Assembly: GCF_000148545.1 (NCBI RefSeq)
Contig: NZ_AEDV01000039.1
Location: forward strand, 1 to 60,390
Source: Streptococcus mitis SK597
GTDB lineage: Bacteria; Bacillota; Bacilli; Lactobacillales; Streptococcaceae
Length of the DNA: 60,390 nucleotides
Reading direction: 5' to 3'
Below are positions 34,208 through 44,507 of the stretch, piece after piece; positions within the stretch are counted from its first letter, which is position 1; each line of letters opens with the position of its first letter. A model generated the notes under the pieces. The model did not search any database. It saw only the letters and a program-made list of their open reading frames with translations, and was not told the origin of the DNA. The translations under genes were made by a program, and so were the position numbers.

Positions 34208-35464
34208 ATGATTTTTGACAAAGATGATTTTAAAGCATATGATGCTGATCTCTGGAATGCTATTGCCAAAGAAGAAGAACGACAACAAAACAACATTGAG
34301 TTGATTGCTTCGGAAAACGTAGTTTCCAAGGCTGTTATGGCAGCTCAAGGGTCTATCTTGACGAATAAATACGCCGAAGGCTACCCAGGTCGCCGTTACT
34401 ATGGTGGAACTGATGTGGTAGACGTGGTAGAAAGTCTAGCTATTGAGCGTGCAAAAGAAATTTTCGGCGCTAAATTTGCCAATGTCCAACCACACTCAGG
34501 AAGCCAAGCCAACTGTGCGTCTTACATGGCCTTAATTGAGCCAGGTGATACCGTTATGGGGATGGATTTGGCAGCAGGTGGACACTTGACCCACGGAGCT
34601 CCAGTTAGTTTCTCAGGTCAAACCTACAACTTTGTTTCTTACAGTGTTGATCCTGAAACGGAACTCTTGGATTTTGATTCTATCTTGAAACAAGCTCAAG
34701 AAGTAAAACCAAAATTGATCGTAGCTGGTGCTTCAGCCTATTCTCAAATTATCGACTTCTCAAAATTCCGTGAAATCGCAGATGCTGTTGGGGCTAAGCT
34801 TATGGTGGATATGGCCCATATCGCTGGTTTGGTTGCTGCTGGTCTCCACCCAAGTCCAGTACCATACGCTCATATCACTACAACAACGACTCACAAAACC
34901 CTTCGTGGACCTCGTGGTGGTTTGATTTTGACTAATGACGAAGAACTTGCCAAGAAAATCAATTCAGCTATTTTCCCAGGTATTCAAGGTGGTCCTTTGG
35001 AGCATGTTGTTGCTGCCAAGGCAGTTTCCTTCAAAGAAGTTTTGGATCCAGCCTTCAAGGAATATGCGGCTAATGTCATCAAGAACAGCAAGGCTATGGC
35101 AGATGTCTTCTTACAAGACCCTGATTTCCGTATCATTTCTGGCGGGACTGAAAACCATCTCTTCCTAGTGGATGTGACTAAGGTTGTAGAAAACGGAAAA
35201 GTTGCTCAAAACTTGCTGGATGAAGTCAATATTACCCTAAATAAAAACTCAATCCCTTACGAAACCTTATCACCATTCAAGACAAGTGGGATTCGTATCG
35301 GATCTGCAGCCATCACTGCACGTGGATTTGGTGAAGAAGAAAGTCGCAAAGTGGCTGAATTGATCATTAAAACTCTTAAGAATGCAGAAAATGAGGCTGT
35401 ATTAGAAGAAGTGAGAAGCGATGTCAAAGCATTGACAGATGCCTTCCCATTATACGAGGACTAA
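34208..35464 (+). CDS. glyA: serine hydroxymethyltransferase
   Basis: 418 residues, PLP enzyme that interconverts serine and glycine and charges THF with a one-carbon unit, working in the same folate pool as fhs. The PLP lysine is in [15 protein letters not shown]. Other blocks are [22 protein letters not shown] and [25 protein letters not shown] precedes the ATG. Confidence 0.98.
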   Translation: MIFDKDDFKAYDADLWNAIAKEEERQQNNIELIASENVVSKAVMAAQGSILTNKYAEGYPGRRYYGGTDVVDVVESLAIERAKEIFGAKFANVQPHSGSQANCASYMALIEPGDTVMGMDLAAGGHLTHGAPVSFSGQTYNFVSYSVDPETELLDFDSILKQAQEVKPKLIVAGASAYSQIIDFSKFREIADAVGAKLMVDMAHIAGLVAAGLHPSPVPYAHITTTTTHKTLRGPRGGLILTNDEELAKKINSAIFPGIQGGPLEHVVAAKAVSFKEVLDPAFKEYAANVIKNSKAMADVFLQDPDFRIISGGTENHLFLVDVTKVVENGKVAQNLLDEVNITLNKNSIPYETLSPFKTSGIRIGSAAITARGFGEEESRKVAELIIKTLKNAENEAVLEEVRSDVKALTDAFPLYED

Positions 35465-35471
35465 AACTTTT

Positions 35472-36446
35472 ATGGACATTTATATTAAGAAAGCCATTAT
35501 TCACCAGTTCAGTCCGGATGATACCGAGCTGTTCCTAGCGGATAAGTTTCTCAATATTACTCCAAAAATCGAAGAATACCTGCGTAAAAAAATTGAACGT
35601 GTGTATTCAGATGAAGCCAAGACTGGGATTTTCGAGGAAGAAAATCCCTTCTTCAATCATATCACAGACGATTTGTTGGAGACATCAGTAACACTGGCTA
35701 ATCTCTGGAAAGAAGAGTTCAGTATTTCTGAAAACCTCAAGACCAATGACTTGATTTTTGTGCAATTTTCTAAAGAAGGTGTAGAACATTTCGCTTTCTT
35801 GCGAATTGCCCTGCGTGAGACCTTGACCCACCTCGGAGGAGAAGTTGATAATCCAATCAAGCTGACTCAGAATAACCTGCCTGGATTTGGAACGGGTGCT
35901 GACGAAGCCTTGGTGGTCAATCTTCAGAGTCGCAAGTACCACCTGATTGAAAAACGAATCAAGTATAACGGGGCTTTCTTGAACTATTTTTCAGACAATC
36001 TTCTTGCCGTCGCCCCTAAAATTTCACCCAAGAAATCTATCAAAGAACTGGAAAAAACGGCACAGCGCATTGCTGAAACCTTTAACACAGATGACTTTCA
36101 ATTTCAATCCAAGGTCAAATCAGCTATTTTTAACAATCTGGAAGAAAGCAATGAATTATCGCCTGAGAAATTGGCTAACGACCTTTTTGATAACAATCTG
36201 ACTGCTCGTTTGAGCTTTATTGACCAAGTCAAAGAAGCCGTACCAGAACCAGTTCAATTTGATGAAATTGATGCCAGTCGCCAATTAAAGAAATTTGAAA
36301 ACCAAAAACTTTCCTTGTCAAATGGAATTGAGCTCATCGTTCCCAATAATGTCTATCAAGACGCCGAGTCTGTTGAGTTTATCCAAAATGATAATGGAAC
36401 CTACTCTATCTTAATCAAAAATATCGAGGATATCCAAAGTAAATAA
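35472..36446 (+). CDS. nucleoid-associated protein (NdpA/YejK family)
   Basis: 324 residues from ATG 35472, seven bases after the glyA stop. It begins [29 protein letters not shown], the characteristic N-terminus of the 37-kDa nucleoid-associated protein family, and has the central block around [16 protein letters not shown]. It is expected to be a cytosolic nucleoid-associated protein of uncertain role. The stop shares a base with the next start, so translation is coupled. Confidence 0.85.
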   Translation: MDIYIKKAIIHQFSPDDTELFLADKFLNITPKIEEYLRKKIERVYSDEAKTGIFEEENPFFNHITDDLLETSVTLANLWKEEFSISENLKTNDLIFVQFSKEGVEHFAFLRIALRETLTHLGGEVDNPIKLTQNNLPGFGTGADEALVVNLQSRKYHLIEKRIKYNGAFLNYFSDNLLAVAPKISPKKSIKELEKTAQRIAETFNTDDFQFQSKVKSAIFNNLEESNELSPEKLANDLFDNNLTARLSFIDQVKEAVPEPVQFDEIDASRQLKKFENQKLSLSNGIELIVPNNVYQDAESVEFIQNDNGTYSILIKNIEDIQSK

Positions 36447-37060
36447 TGTTTAAACGAATTCGAAGAGTGCTTGTACTAGCAGTCTTCCTTTTTGCTGGAT
36501 ATAAAGCTTACCGTGTTCATCAAGATGTCAAGCAAGTCATGACCTATCAACCCATGGTTAGAGAAATCTTGAGTGAAAAAGACACCCCAGCAAACGAAGA
36601 GCTTGTGCTCGCTATGATTTATACCGAAACAAAAGGAAAAGAAGGCGATGTCATGCAGTCTAGTGAGTCTGCAAGTGGTTCCACCAACACCATCAATGAT
36701 AATGCCTCTAGCATTCGACAAGGCGTTCAAACTCTGACAGACAATCTCTATCTGGCTCAGAAGAAGGGGGTAGATGTCTGGACGGCTGTTCAATCCTATA
36801 ATTTTGGACCTGCCTATATCGATTTTATCGCCCAAAATGGCAAGGAAAACACCTTGGCTCTGGCCAAACAGTACTCTCGTGAGACTGTTGCCCCCTTGCT
36901 TGGTAATACCACTGGAAAGACTTATAGTTATATTCACCCCATTTCCATTTTTCACGGTGCCGAACTCTATGTAAATGGAGGAAACTATTATTATTCTAGA
37001 CAGGTGCAACTCAACCTTTACATCATCAAATGTTTCACTCTCTTTTCGACATCTGGCTAG
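36446..37060 (+). CDS. membrane-anchored lysozyme-like muramidase
   Basis: 204 residues. A positively charged N-terminus and one hydrophobic helix ([15 protein letters not shown]) put the protein outside the membrane. The rest is a goose-lysozyme-type/CwlT-like fold: the likely catalytic Glu is in [19 protein letters not shown], with the conserved [14 protein letters not shown]. No cell-wall-binding repeats or peptidase partner domain are present. It would cut peptidoglycan glycans, perhaps for local remodelling. It is coupled to the upstream nucleoid protein gene. Confidence 0.82.
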   Translation: MFKRIRRVLVLAVFLFAGYKAYRVHQDVKQVMTYQPMVREILSEKDTPANEELVLAMIYTETKGKEGDVMQSSESASGSTNTINDNASSIRQGVQTLTDNLYLAQKKGVDVWTAVQSYNFGPAYIDFIAQNGKENTLALAKQYSRETVAPLLGNTTGKTYSYIHPISIFHGAELYVNGGNYYYSRQVQLNLYIIKCFTLFSTSG

Positions 37061-37074
37061 TCCAGATGTTTTTG
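37049..37074 (+). terminator. terminator after the lysozyme-like gene
   Basis: CATCTGG and CCAGATG form a short strong stem (37050-37068) followed by TTTTTG. The 5' arm lies inside the end of the coding sequence. Confidence 0.85.
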
Positions 37075-37133
37075 TTATAAGTTTTCTTTAAGATAGATAT
37101 ATTACTCTAGAAAGGTAAAGGAGGGAATTCCCT

Positions 37134-38108
37134 ATGAGAAAGAAACTCTTTCTGACCAGTGCTGCGGTCTTGTGGGCAGTAACAGCTATGAATAGCGCCC
37201 ATGCAGCAACAAATGTTCAAAAAGTCATCGATGAAACCTATGTCCAACCTGAATATGTCCTAGGTTCATCATTGTCTGAAGATCAAAAAAATCAAACTCT
37301 TAAGAAATTAGGCTACAATGCCTCAACAGACACCAAAGAACTCAAGACCATGACACCTGATGTCTATTCTAAGATTATGAATGTCGCCAATGACTCTAGC
37401 TTACAATTGTATTCATCAGCCAAGATTCAAAAACTAGGTGACAAGTCGCCACTTGAGGTCAAGATTGAAACACCAGAAAACATTACTAAGGTGACTCAGG
37501 ATATGTACCGAAACGCGGCCGTAACTTTGGGTGTGGAACACGCCAAAATCACTGTAGCAGCGCCCATTCCAGTTACTGGTGAAAGTGCTTTAGCAGGGAT
37601 TTACTATTCGCTAGAGGCTAATGGAGCCAAGGTGCCGCAAGCTAATAAAGACTTGGCTCAAGAAGAGCTGAAGGCTTTGTCAGATATCAATGCTGAAAAC
37701 AAGGACAAGTCAGGCTATGATGCTAATAAACTAAACGTTGCCCTAGCCGATATCAAGTCAGGACTCGCCAAAGCTAAAGAAAGCAAGGGAAATCTGACAG
37801 AGGAAGATATCCGCAAAATCGTTGAAGATACCTTAAAAAATTACAAACTTGATCAGGTGATAACAGGAAACCAGATCAATATCATCATCAATTTTGCTTT
37901 AAATCTCTCAAAAAGTGATATCCTCAGCAATGCAGACTTCACTAAAACCCTAAAGGACCTGAAACAAAGCATCGTATCACAAGCTGGTGACAGTTTTAAA
38001 AATATTAACCTTAACTTTGATGCGGATAAGGCGCTAGAGGACGGGGGGAATTTCTTAAGCGCCCTCTGGCAAGCCATTGTCAACTTCTTCAAGAGTTTTG
38101 GTTCTTAA
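37134..38108 (+). CDS. secreted DUF1002 domain protein
   Basis: 324 residues. Signal peptide MRKKLFLTSAAVLWAVTAM with cleavage after AHA. The body matches DUF1002 (YpuA-like): LGSSLSEDQKNQTLKKLGYN, VKIETPENITKVTQDMYRNAAVTLGV, and VAAPIPVTGESALAGIYYSLE. The protein is predicted to be exported with no anchor. Function unknown. SD AAAGGAGGGA precedes the ATG. A BOX element starts at the last base of the stop codon. Confidence 0.88.
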   Translation: MRKKLFLTSAAVLWAVTAMNSAHAATNVQKVIDETYVQPEYVLGSSLSEDQKNQTLKKLGYNASTDTKELKTMTPDVYSKIMNVANDSSLQLYSSAKIQKLGDKSPLEVKIETPENITKVTQDMYRNAAVTLGVEHAKITVAAPIPVTGESALAGIYYSLEANGAKVPQANKDLAQEELKALSDINAENKDKSGYDANKLNVALADIKSGLAKAKESKGNLTEEDIRKIVEDTLKNYKLDQVITGNQINIIINFALNLSKSDILSNADFTKTLKDLKQSIVSQAGDSFKNINLNFDADKALEDGGNFLSALWQAIVNFFKSFGS

Positions 38109-38221
38109 TACTCTTCGAAAATCAAATTCAAACCACGTCAACGTCGCCTTGCCGTACTCAAGTACAGCCTGTGGCTAGTTTCCTAGTTTCCTAGTTTGCT
38201 CTTTGATTTTCATTGAGTATA
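38108..38221 (+). repeat. BOX element (boxA-boxC type)
   Basis: It opens ATACTCTTCGAAAATC and continues to the boxA end CGCCTTGCCGTA. It closes with the boxC end TTTGCTCTTTGATTTTCATT then GAGTATA. There is no complete boxB; instead CTAGTTTC is repeated at 38174-38193. BOX is a non-coding mobile repeat of pneumococcus and its relatives. It begins exactly at the final base of the DUF1002 TAA. Confidence 0.93.
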
Positions 38222-38330
38222 AGCTATTACAAAAGGTAGTCAGATTTTTTCAGAAAAATGTTTTATAAATATTCACAAATCTCCTATATTTATGGTAAAA
38301 TAGAATCATCATTTTATTTTGGAGTCAAAG

Positions 38331-39722
38331 ATGAATATATTTAGAACAAAAAATGTTAGTTTAGATAAAACGGAGATGCACAGGCATTTGAAGTTATGGG
38401 ATTTGATTTTGCTGGGTATCGGAGCCATGGTAGGGACAGGTGTCTTTACAATCACAGGTACTGCAGCCGCAACTCTAGCGGGTCCAGCCCTAGTGATTTC
38501 AATTGTCATTTCTGCCTTGTGTGTAGGATTATCAGCCCTCTTTTTTGCAGAATTTGCTTCGCGAGTACCCGCTACAGGTGGTGCCTACAGTTATCTCTAT
38601 GCTATTTTAGGAGAATTTCCTGCCTGGTTGGCTGGTTGGTTAACCATGATGGAGTTCATGACAGCCATATCAGGCGTAGCTTCGGGTTGGGCAGCTTATT
38701 TTAAAGGATTGCTTTCTCAATATGGGATAGCCCTTCCTCAGACTTTAAATGGTACCTTTAATCCTCAAGCAGGGACATTTGTTGATTTATTGCCTATTCT
38801 TGTCTTGGTCTTGGTGACTTCGCTTGTTTTACTAAACGCCAAGGCTGCCTTACGCTTTAATTCTATTCTAGTGATTTTGAAATTTTCCGCTTTAGCTCTC
38901 TTTGTTTTAGTAGGAATCTGGCATATTAAACTTGATAATTGGAGCAATTTTGCTCCTTATGGTTTTGGACAAATCTATGGTGCTAGTACTGGTATTATGG
39001 CTGGTGCGTCCTTGATGTTCTTCGGTTTTTTGGGATTTGAATCCATCTCTATGGCCGTAGATGAGGTCAAGACTCCTCAAAAAAATATTCCTAGAGGGAT
39101 TGTTTTATCGCTTTCTATCGTAACCATTCTTTATGCCTTGGTGACGCTTGTCTTGACTGGTGTGGTTCACTATAGTCATCTAAATGTCGACGATGCCGTT
39201 GCCTTTGCCCTTCGTAGTGTTGGGACTAGTTGGGCAGCCAACTATGTGTCATTGGTGGCTATCTTGACCTTGATTACGGTTTGTATCTCAATGACTTATG
39301 CCCTATCGCGTATGATTTACAGTTTAGCGCGTGACGGATTGATACCTGCCGCCTTTAAAGAACTAACGAAGACTAGCAAGGTACCAAAGAATGCTACTAT
39401 CTTAACGGGGCTAGCTTCAGCAGTAGCAGCAGGAATGTTCCCTCTTGCTAGTATCGCAGCCTTCTTAAATATTTGTACCTTGTCTTACCTGATCATGTTG
39501 GCTTATGGTTTGATTCGCTTACGGAGAGAAAAGGGGATGCCCAAAGCTGGAGAATTTAAAACACCACTGGTACCCTTATTACCGATTTTATCAATCATCA
39601 TTTGTTTATCATTTATGTTGCAGTATAATATGGAAACTTGGATTGCTTTCCTAGTTGCGTTGTTAGTAGGAAGTATCATTTACTTTACTTATGGTTATAA
39701 GCATTCTACCATAGAAGAATAA
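38331..39722 (+). CDS. APC-family amino acid permease
   Basis: 463 residues from ATG 38331 (SD GGAG). An upstream TTG has no SD. About 12 transmembrane helices of the APC superfamily, with LILLGIGAMVGTGVFTITG in TM1, ALFFAEFASRVPATGGAYSYLY in TM2-3 region, FFGFLGFESISMAVDEVKTPQKNIPRGI around TM6-7. It resembles cationic amino acid transporter (CAT/YfnA-like) permeases. The substrate is not determinable. BOX elements abut it on both sides. Confidence 0.9.
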   Translation: MNIFRTKNVSLDKTEMHRHLKLWDLILLGIGAMVGTGVFTITGTAAATLAGPALVISIVISALCVGLSALFFAEFASRVPATGGAYSYLYAILGEFPAWLAGWLTMMEFMTAISGVASGWAAYFKGLLSQYGIALPQTLNGTFNPQAGTFVDLLPILVLVLVTSLVLLNAKAALRFNSILVILKFSALALFVLVGIWHIKLDNWSNFAPYGFGQIYGASTGIMAGASLMFFGFLGFESISMAVDEVKTPQKNIPRGIVLSLSIVTILYALVTLVLTGVVHYSHLNVDDAVAFALRSVGTSWAANYVSLVAILTLITVCISMTYALSRMIYSLARDGLIPAAFKELTKTSKVPKNATILTGLASAVAAGMFPLASIAAFLNICTLSYLIMLAYGLIRLRREKGMPKAGEFKTPLVPLLPILSIIICLSFMLQYNMETWIAFLVALLVGSIIYFTYGYKHSTIEE

Positions 39723-39963
39723 TACTCTTCGAAAATCTCTTCAAACCACGTCAGCTTCACCTTGCCGTATATATGTGACTGACTTCGTCAGTCTTATCTA
39801 CAACCTCAAAGTCGTGCTTTGAGCTGACTTCGTCAGTTCTATCCACAACCTCAAAACAGTGTTTTGAGCTGACTTCGTCAGTTCTATCTGCAACCTCAAA
39901 GTCGTGCTTTGAGCAACCTGCGGCTAGCTTCCTAATTTGCTCTTTGATTTTCATTGAGTATAA
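39722..39963 (+). repeat. BOX element (A-B-B-B-C type)
   Basis: boxA starts ATACTCTTCGAAAATCTC directly at the last base of the permease stop. Three 45-bp boxB units follow (39779-39823, 39824-39868, 39869-39913), each with CTGACTTCGTCAG and a CTCAAA...TTTGAG hairpin. boxC ends in TGATTTTCATTGAGTATA. Complete and well preserved. Confidence 0.96.
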
Positions 39964-40041
39964 AGTGAGAATCTGTTGAGTTGTTGACACTCAGCAGATT
40001 TTTATATGTGAAAGAAATTTCAATTTTTTTCTTAAAATAGC

Positions 40042-40083
40042 TTGACAGATTAAATTTTTAGGAGTAGAATGTTTACCAGTTAA
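40042..40083 (+). promoter_or_regulatory. adcAII promoter with AdcR operator
   Basis: TTGACA (40042-40047), 17 bases, TAGAAT (40065-40070). TTTACCAGTTAA (40072-40083) follows immediately and differs at one position from the AdcR box TTAACNNGTTAA. Zinc-loaded AdcR would block transcription here. Confidence 0.78.
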
Positions 40084-40105
40084 TTAAATAGTTAAGGGGT
40101 TATCC

Positions 40106-41023
40106 ATGAAAAAACAAAGTTTATTTTTAGTATTGTTAAGTGTCTTTCTTTTGTGTTTAGGGGCTTGTGGTCAAAAGGAAAGCCAGACAGGGAAAGGGAT
40201 GAAAATTGTGACCAGTTTCTATCCTATCTACGCTATGGTCAAGGAAGTATCTGGTAACTTGAATGATGTTCGGATGATTCAGTCAAGTAGTGGGATTCAC
40301 TCCTTTGAACCTTCAGCGAATGACATTGCAGCCATCTATGATGCAGATGTCTTTGTTTACCATTCTCATACGCTCGAATCTTGGGCAGGAAGTTTAGATC
40401 CCAATCTAAAAAAATCTAAAGTGAAGGTTTTAGAGGCTTCTGAAGGAATGACATTAGACCGAGTCCCAGGGCTAGAAGATGTGGAAGCAGGGGATGGAGT
40501 TGATGAAAAAACGCTCTATGATCCTCATACTTGGCTAGATCCTGAAAAAGCTGGCGAAGAAGCTCAGATTATCGCTGATAAACTTTCAGAGGTGGATAGT
40601 GAGCATAAAGAAACTTACCAGAAAAATGCGCAAGCCTTTATCAAAAAAGCTCAAGAATTGACTAAGAAATTCCAGCCTAAATTTGAAAAAGCGACTCAGA
40701 AGACTTTTGTAACACAACATACAGCCTTTTCTTATCTAGCGAAGAGATTTGGACTTAATCAACTTGGTATTGCAGGTATCTCTCCTGAACAAGAACCAAG
40801 TCCACGACAACTTACAGAAATTCAGGAATTTGTAAAAACCTATAAGGTTAAAACGATTTTTACAGAAAGTAACGCTTCTTCAAAAGTAGCTGAAACTCTT
40901 GTCAAATCAACAGGTGTGGGGCTTAAAACTCTGAATCCTTTAGAAGCAGACCCACAAAATGACAAGACCTATTTAGAAAATCTTGAAGAAAATATGAGTG
41001 TTCTAGCAGAAGAATTAAAGTGA
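40106..41023 (+). CDS. adcAII: zinc-binding lipoprotein AdcAII (Lmb)
   Basis: 305 residues. Lipoprotein signal with lipobox LGAC (Cys at about 20), then a cluster A-I solute-binding fold. Zinc ligands: His in SSGIHSFEPS, His in VYHSHTLESW, His in VTQHTAFSYLAKRFG and Glu in IFTESNAS. There is no His-rich loop, which separates it from AdcA. It delivers Zn to the AdcCB transporter. The AdcR site upstream and the pht gene seven bases downstream form the known zinc-starvation operon. Confidence 0.95.
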   Translation: MKKQSLFLVLLSVFLLCLGACGQKESQTGKGMKIVTSFYPIYAMVKEVSGNLNDVRMIQSSSGIHSFEPSANDIAAIYDADVFVYHSHTLESWAGSLDPNLKKSKVKVLEASEGMTLDRVPGLEDVEAGDGVDEKTLYDPHTWLDPEKAGEEAQIIADKLSEVDSEHKETYQKNAQAFIKKAQELTKKFQPKFEKATQKTFVTQHTAFSYLAKRFGLNQLGIAGISPEQEPSPRQLTEIQEFVKTYKVKTIFTESNASSKVAETLVKSTGVGLKTLNPLEADPQNDKTYLENLEENMSVLAEELK

Positions 41024-41030
41024 GGAAAGA

Positions 41031-44000
41031 ATGAAAATCAATAAAAAATATGTAGCAGGTTCAGTGGCAGTCCTTGCCCTAAGTGTTTGCTCCTATGAGC
41101 TTGGTCGTTACCAAGCTGGTCAAGTTAAAAAAGATTCTAATCGAGTTGCTTATATAGACGGTGATCAGGCTGGTCAAAAGGCAGAGAACTTGACACCAGA
41201 TGAAGTCAGTAAGAGAGAGGGAATCAACGCCGAACAAATTGTTATCAAGATTACGGATCAAGGTTATGTGACCTCTCATGGAGACCATTATCATTACTAT
41301 AATGGCAAGGTTCCTTATGATGCCATCATCAGTGAAGAACTCCTCATGAAAGATCCGAATTATCAGTTGAAGAATGCAGATATTGTTAATGAAATCAAGG
41401 GTGGCTATGTGATTAAGGTAGACGGGAAATACTATGTTTACCTCAAGGATGCGGCTCATGCGGACAATATTCGGACAAAAGAAGAGATTAAACGTCAGAA
41501 GCAGGAACATAGTCATAATCATAATGCAAGCACAGATAATGCTGTTGCTGCAGCCAGAGCCCAAGGACGCTATACAACGGATGATGGTTATATCTTCAAT
41601 GCCTCTGATATTATAGAAGATACGGGTGATGCTTATATTGTCCCTCACGGCAATCACTTCCACTATATTCCTAAGAGTGACTTGTCTGCTAGTGAATTAG
41701 CTGCTGCTCAGGCCTTCCTATCTGGAAAAGGCGGTCAATTAAGTACGGTTGAATATCGTTCAAGCAGGGGAGAAACAAGATCTAGTGTGAGAACGAGTCA
41801 ATCTGAGGCTCCTCAAGATTCTGCAACAGCTCCTGAGAGTCAAAACGAGGACTTGGATAGTCTCCTTCAAGAATTGTATGCTTTGCCACTTAGCCAACGT
41901 CATGTGGAGTCTGATGGATTGGTATTTGACCCAGCACAGATTACAAAACGTACAGCCAATGGTGTGGCTGTTCCTCACGGAGATCATTTCCATTTCATTC
42001 CTTATTCACAAATGTCTGCTTTGGAAGAAAAATTGGCTCGAAATCTACCAATTGGAGGTCAGCCAGTTCAAAGTCATTCTGACAATACGAAACCAAGCAG
42101 TACAGATAAACCAAGTTCAACACCAAGTTCACCGATTAAACCAAACTTTAATCTCAATACGCCGGCACCGAATAGAGGAACTGGAGGCGCTTATACAACG
42201 GATGATGGGTATGTCTTTAGTCCGACAGATGTGATTGAAGATACAGGTGACGCTTTTGTTGTACCGCACGGCAATCATTTTCACTATATACCTAAGAGTG
42301 ATTTGTCAGCAGGAGAATTGGCTGCCGCCCAAGCTTATTGGAATGGGAAACAGGGTTCTCATTCTTCTACAAGCTCAAGTAAACCAAGTAGTGATAATGC
42401 TAAACCAGTCCAACCAAGTTTGACAGAGACTCCAAACCTGACTGTCACCCCAACTTATCATCAAAATCAAGGGGAAGATATCCCAACACTTTTAAGTAAA
42501 TTGTATGCCAAACCTTTATCAGAACGCCATGTGGAATCTGATGGATTAGTCTTTGATCCGGCACAAATCATCAAACGTACAGCTAACGGTGTAGCAGTGC
42601 CTCACGGAGACCATTATCACTTTATCCCTTATTCACAAATGTCTGATTTAGAGCAGAAGATTGCTAGAATTATTCCGTTAAAAGGACAAAATGGCAGTGT
42701 CTTGCCAAGTGTTACTCCTCTGAAGCCAGCCCCTACTACCAAACCTCTAGCACCAGTGGAAAATAAACCGACAGAATTTGATGTCAACCAGGTTGTTAGA
42801 AAAGTTGGCGACGGTTATATTATCGAGGATAAGGGCGTTAGTCGTTATGTTCTAGCTAAAGACTTAGCCAAGGATAAGATTGATGCTATTGAAAATCTCT
42901 TGTCTAAGAAAACTCAAGAGACACACGCTCTAGTTGCGAAGAAAGAAAATGTATCACCTCGTGACCAAGAATTTTATGATAAAGCTTATCATTTGTTGAC
43001 CGAGGCTCATAAAGCCTTGTCTGAAAATAAGGGTCGTACTTCTGATTTCCAAGCCTTAGACAAGTTAGCAGAACGCTTGAATGATGAATCTTCTAATAAA
43101 GGAAAATTAGTAGATGATTTATTAGTATTCCTAGCACCAATTATCCACCCAGAGCGACTTGGCAAACCAAATGCTCAAATTGCTTATACGGACGATGAAA
43201 TTAAATTAGCGAAATTAGCAGGTAAGTATACAACAGAAGATGGCTATATCTTTGATCCTCGTGATATAACGAGCGATGAAGGCGATGCCTATGTAACTCC
43301 GCATATGACTCATAGTCATTGGATCAAGAAAGAAAGTTTGTCTGAAGCTGAAAGAGCAGCAGCTCAGGCTTATGCTAAAGAGAAAGGTTTGACGCCTCCT
43401 TCAACAGATAATCAGGGTTCAGGAAATACTGAGGTTAAAGGAGTAGAAGCAATCTATAATAAAGTGAAGGCAGCTAAGAAAGTTCCACTTGATCACATGC
43501 CTTACAATCTCCAACATACTGTTGAAGTTAAAAACGGTAGCTTGATTATACCTCATTACGACCATTACCATAACATTAAATTTTCTTGGTTTGACGAAGG
43601 ACTATATGAGGCACCTAAAGGTTATAGCCTTGAGGATCTTTTTGCGACTGTAAAATATTATGTTGAACATCCAAATGAACGCCCTCACTCAGATAATGGT
43701 TGGGGAAATGCCAGCGACCATGTTCGTAAAAATAAGGCAGACCAAGACAGTAAACCTGATGAAGATAAGGAACATGATGAAGTAAGTGAGCCAACTCGCC
43801 CTGAATCTGATGAAAAAGAGAATCACGCAGGTTTAAACCCTTCAGTAGATAATCTTTATAAACCGAGCACTGATGAAGACGAGACAGAGGGAGTTGCTAA
43901 CGATACAACAGACGAAGCTGAAGTCCCTCAAGTAGAAACAGAAAAAGTAGAAGCTAAACTCAAAGAAGTAGAAGCTTTACTTGATAAAGTAACGGATGCT

Positions 44001-44123
44001 AGTTTGAAAGACAATGTGACAGAGAGCCTAGCTGGTTTACGAAATAATCTGAGTCTCCAAACCATGGATAATAATGGCATCATGGCAGAAGCAGAGAAAT
44101 TACTTGCTTTGTTAAAAAGGTAG
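41031..44123 (+). CDS. polyhistidine triad protein (PhtE-like)
   Basis: 1030 residues, close to PhtE length. N-terminal export signal VAGSVAVLALSVCSYELGRYQ, then seven HxxHxH zinc-binding triads (codons starting near 41278, 41646, 41976, 42267, 42603, 43303, 43553). Triads 2-3 and 4-5 form a tandem duplication of about 207 residues. The C-terminus is an acidic helical tail. Surface Zn scavenger that hands zinc to AdcAII and also binds host factors. Only one pht gene follows adcAII here, where pneumococcus has phtD and phtE. Confidence 0.93.
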   Translation: MKINKKYVAGSVAVLALSVCSYELGRYQAGQVKKDSNRVAYIDGDQAGQKAENLTPDEVSKREGINAEQIVIKITDQGYVTSHGDHYHYYNGKVPYDAIISEELLMKDPNYQLKNADIVNEIKGGYVIKVDGKYYVYLKDAAHADNIRTKEEIKRQKQEHSHNHNASTDNAVAAARAQGRYTTDDGYIFNASDIIEDTGDAYIVPHGNHFHYIPKSDLSASELAAAQAFLSGKGGQLSTVEYRSSRGETRSSVRTSQSEAPQDSATAPESQNEDLDSLLQELYALPLSQRHVESDGLVFDPAQITKRTANGVAVPHGDHFHFIPYSQMSALEEKLARNLPIGGQPVQSHSDNTKPSSTDKPSSTPSSPIKPNFNLNTPAPNRGTGGAYTTDDGYVFSPTDVIEDTGDAFVVPHGNHFHYIPKSDLSAGELAAAQAYWNGKQGSHSSTSSSKPSSDNAKPVQPSLTETPNLTVTPTYHQNQGEDIPTLLSKLYAKPLSERHVESDGLVFDPAQIIKRTANGVAVPHGDHYHFIPYSQMSDLEQKIARIIPLKGQNGSVLPSVTPLKPAPTTKPLAPVENKPTEFDVNQVVRKVGDGYIIEDKGVSRYVLAKDLAKDKIDAIENLLSKKTQETHALVAKKENVSPRDQEFYDKAYHLLTEAHKALSENKGRTSDFQALDKLAERLNDESSNKGKLVDDLLVFLAPIIHPERLGKPNAQIAYTDDEIKLAKLAGKYTTEDGYIFDPRDITSDEGDAYVTPHMTHSHWIKKESLSEAERAAAQAYAKEKGLTPPSTDNQGSGNTEVKGVEAIYNKVKAAKKVPLDHMPYNLQHTVEVKNGSLIIPHYDHYHNIKFSWFDEGLYEAPKGYSLEDLFATVKYYVEHPNERPHSDNGWGNASDHVRKNKADQDSKPDEDKEHDEVSEPTRPESDEKENHAGLNPSVDNLYKPSTDEDETEGVANDTTDEAEVPQVETEKVEAKLKEVEALLDKVTDASLKDNVTESLAGLRNNLSLQTMDNNGIMAEAEKLLALLKR

Positions 44124-44184
44124 TGAGTCAGTTATGACGAAATCAGAAGCATAAATTTATCCTGTTAAATTAAAATGATGTAAG

Positions 44185-44208
44185 AGTCAGTAGCAATACT
44201 GGCTTTTA
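44185..44208 (+). terminator. terminator of the adcAII-pht operon
   Basis: AGTCAGTA (44185-44192), loop GCAA, TACTGGCT (44197-44204; one G-T pair), then TTTATTT. Confidence 0.8.
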
Positions 44209-44507
44209 TTTGTCTCGCTCCGTAAGGTTCAGGCTAAATAAACCACCTGATTTTTTGGGGGGCTTTGGCTTCATTTAGGAGAAATCAATCTATATCCAAG
44301 GTTAGTAACTTAATTATAGGTCTTCCTTTGTTAGAGAAGATAATGGTAAAAGGGTAGGGGGGAATTGATTTTACAGTTTAGGATGTTTTGATGACAATTT
44401 ATGATTTGAAGAGGATATTTGGAAAAGATATGCTATACTAAACTTTTGATTCAATTAAACAAACCATTCTATTCAATAAGCTAGTCAAGAAAAACAGAGG
44501 ATTTAAG
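44209..44507 (+). promoter_or_regulatory. 300-base intergenic stretch with a promoter at its end
   Basis: No gene, tRNA or known repeat is seen. The only recognisable site is an extended -10 TGCTATACT (44431-44439), which suits the CPBP gene at 44508. A G-rich run (44262-44267) and scattered stops suggest degenerated sequence, but I could not identify a parent gene. Confidence 0.5.

Noticed and set aside
44124-44507. Possible remains of a second pht gene after the first
   Set aside because: Neither HxxHxH coding traces nor similarity to the flanking gene could be found in any frame.
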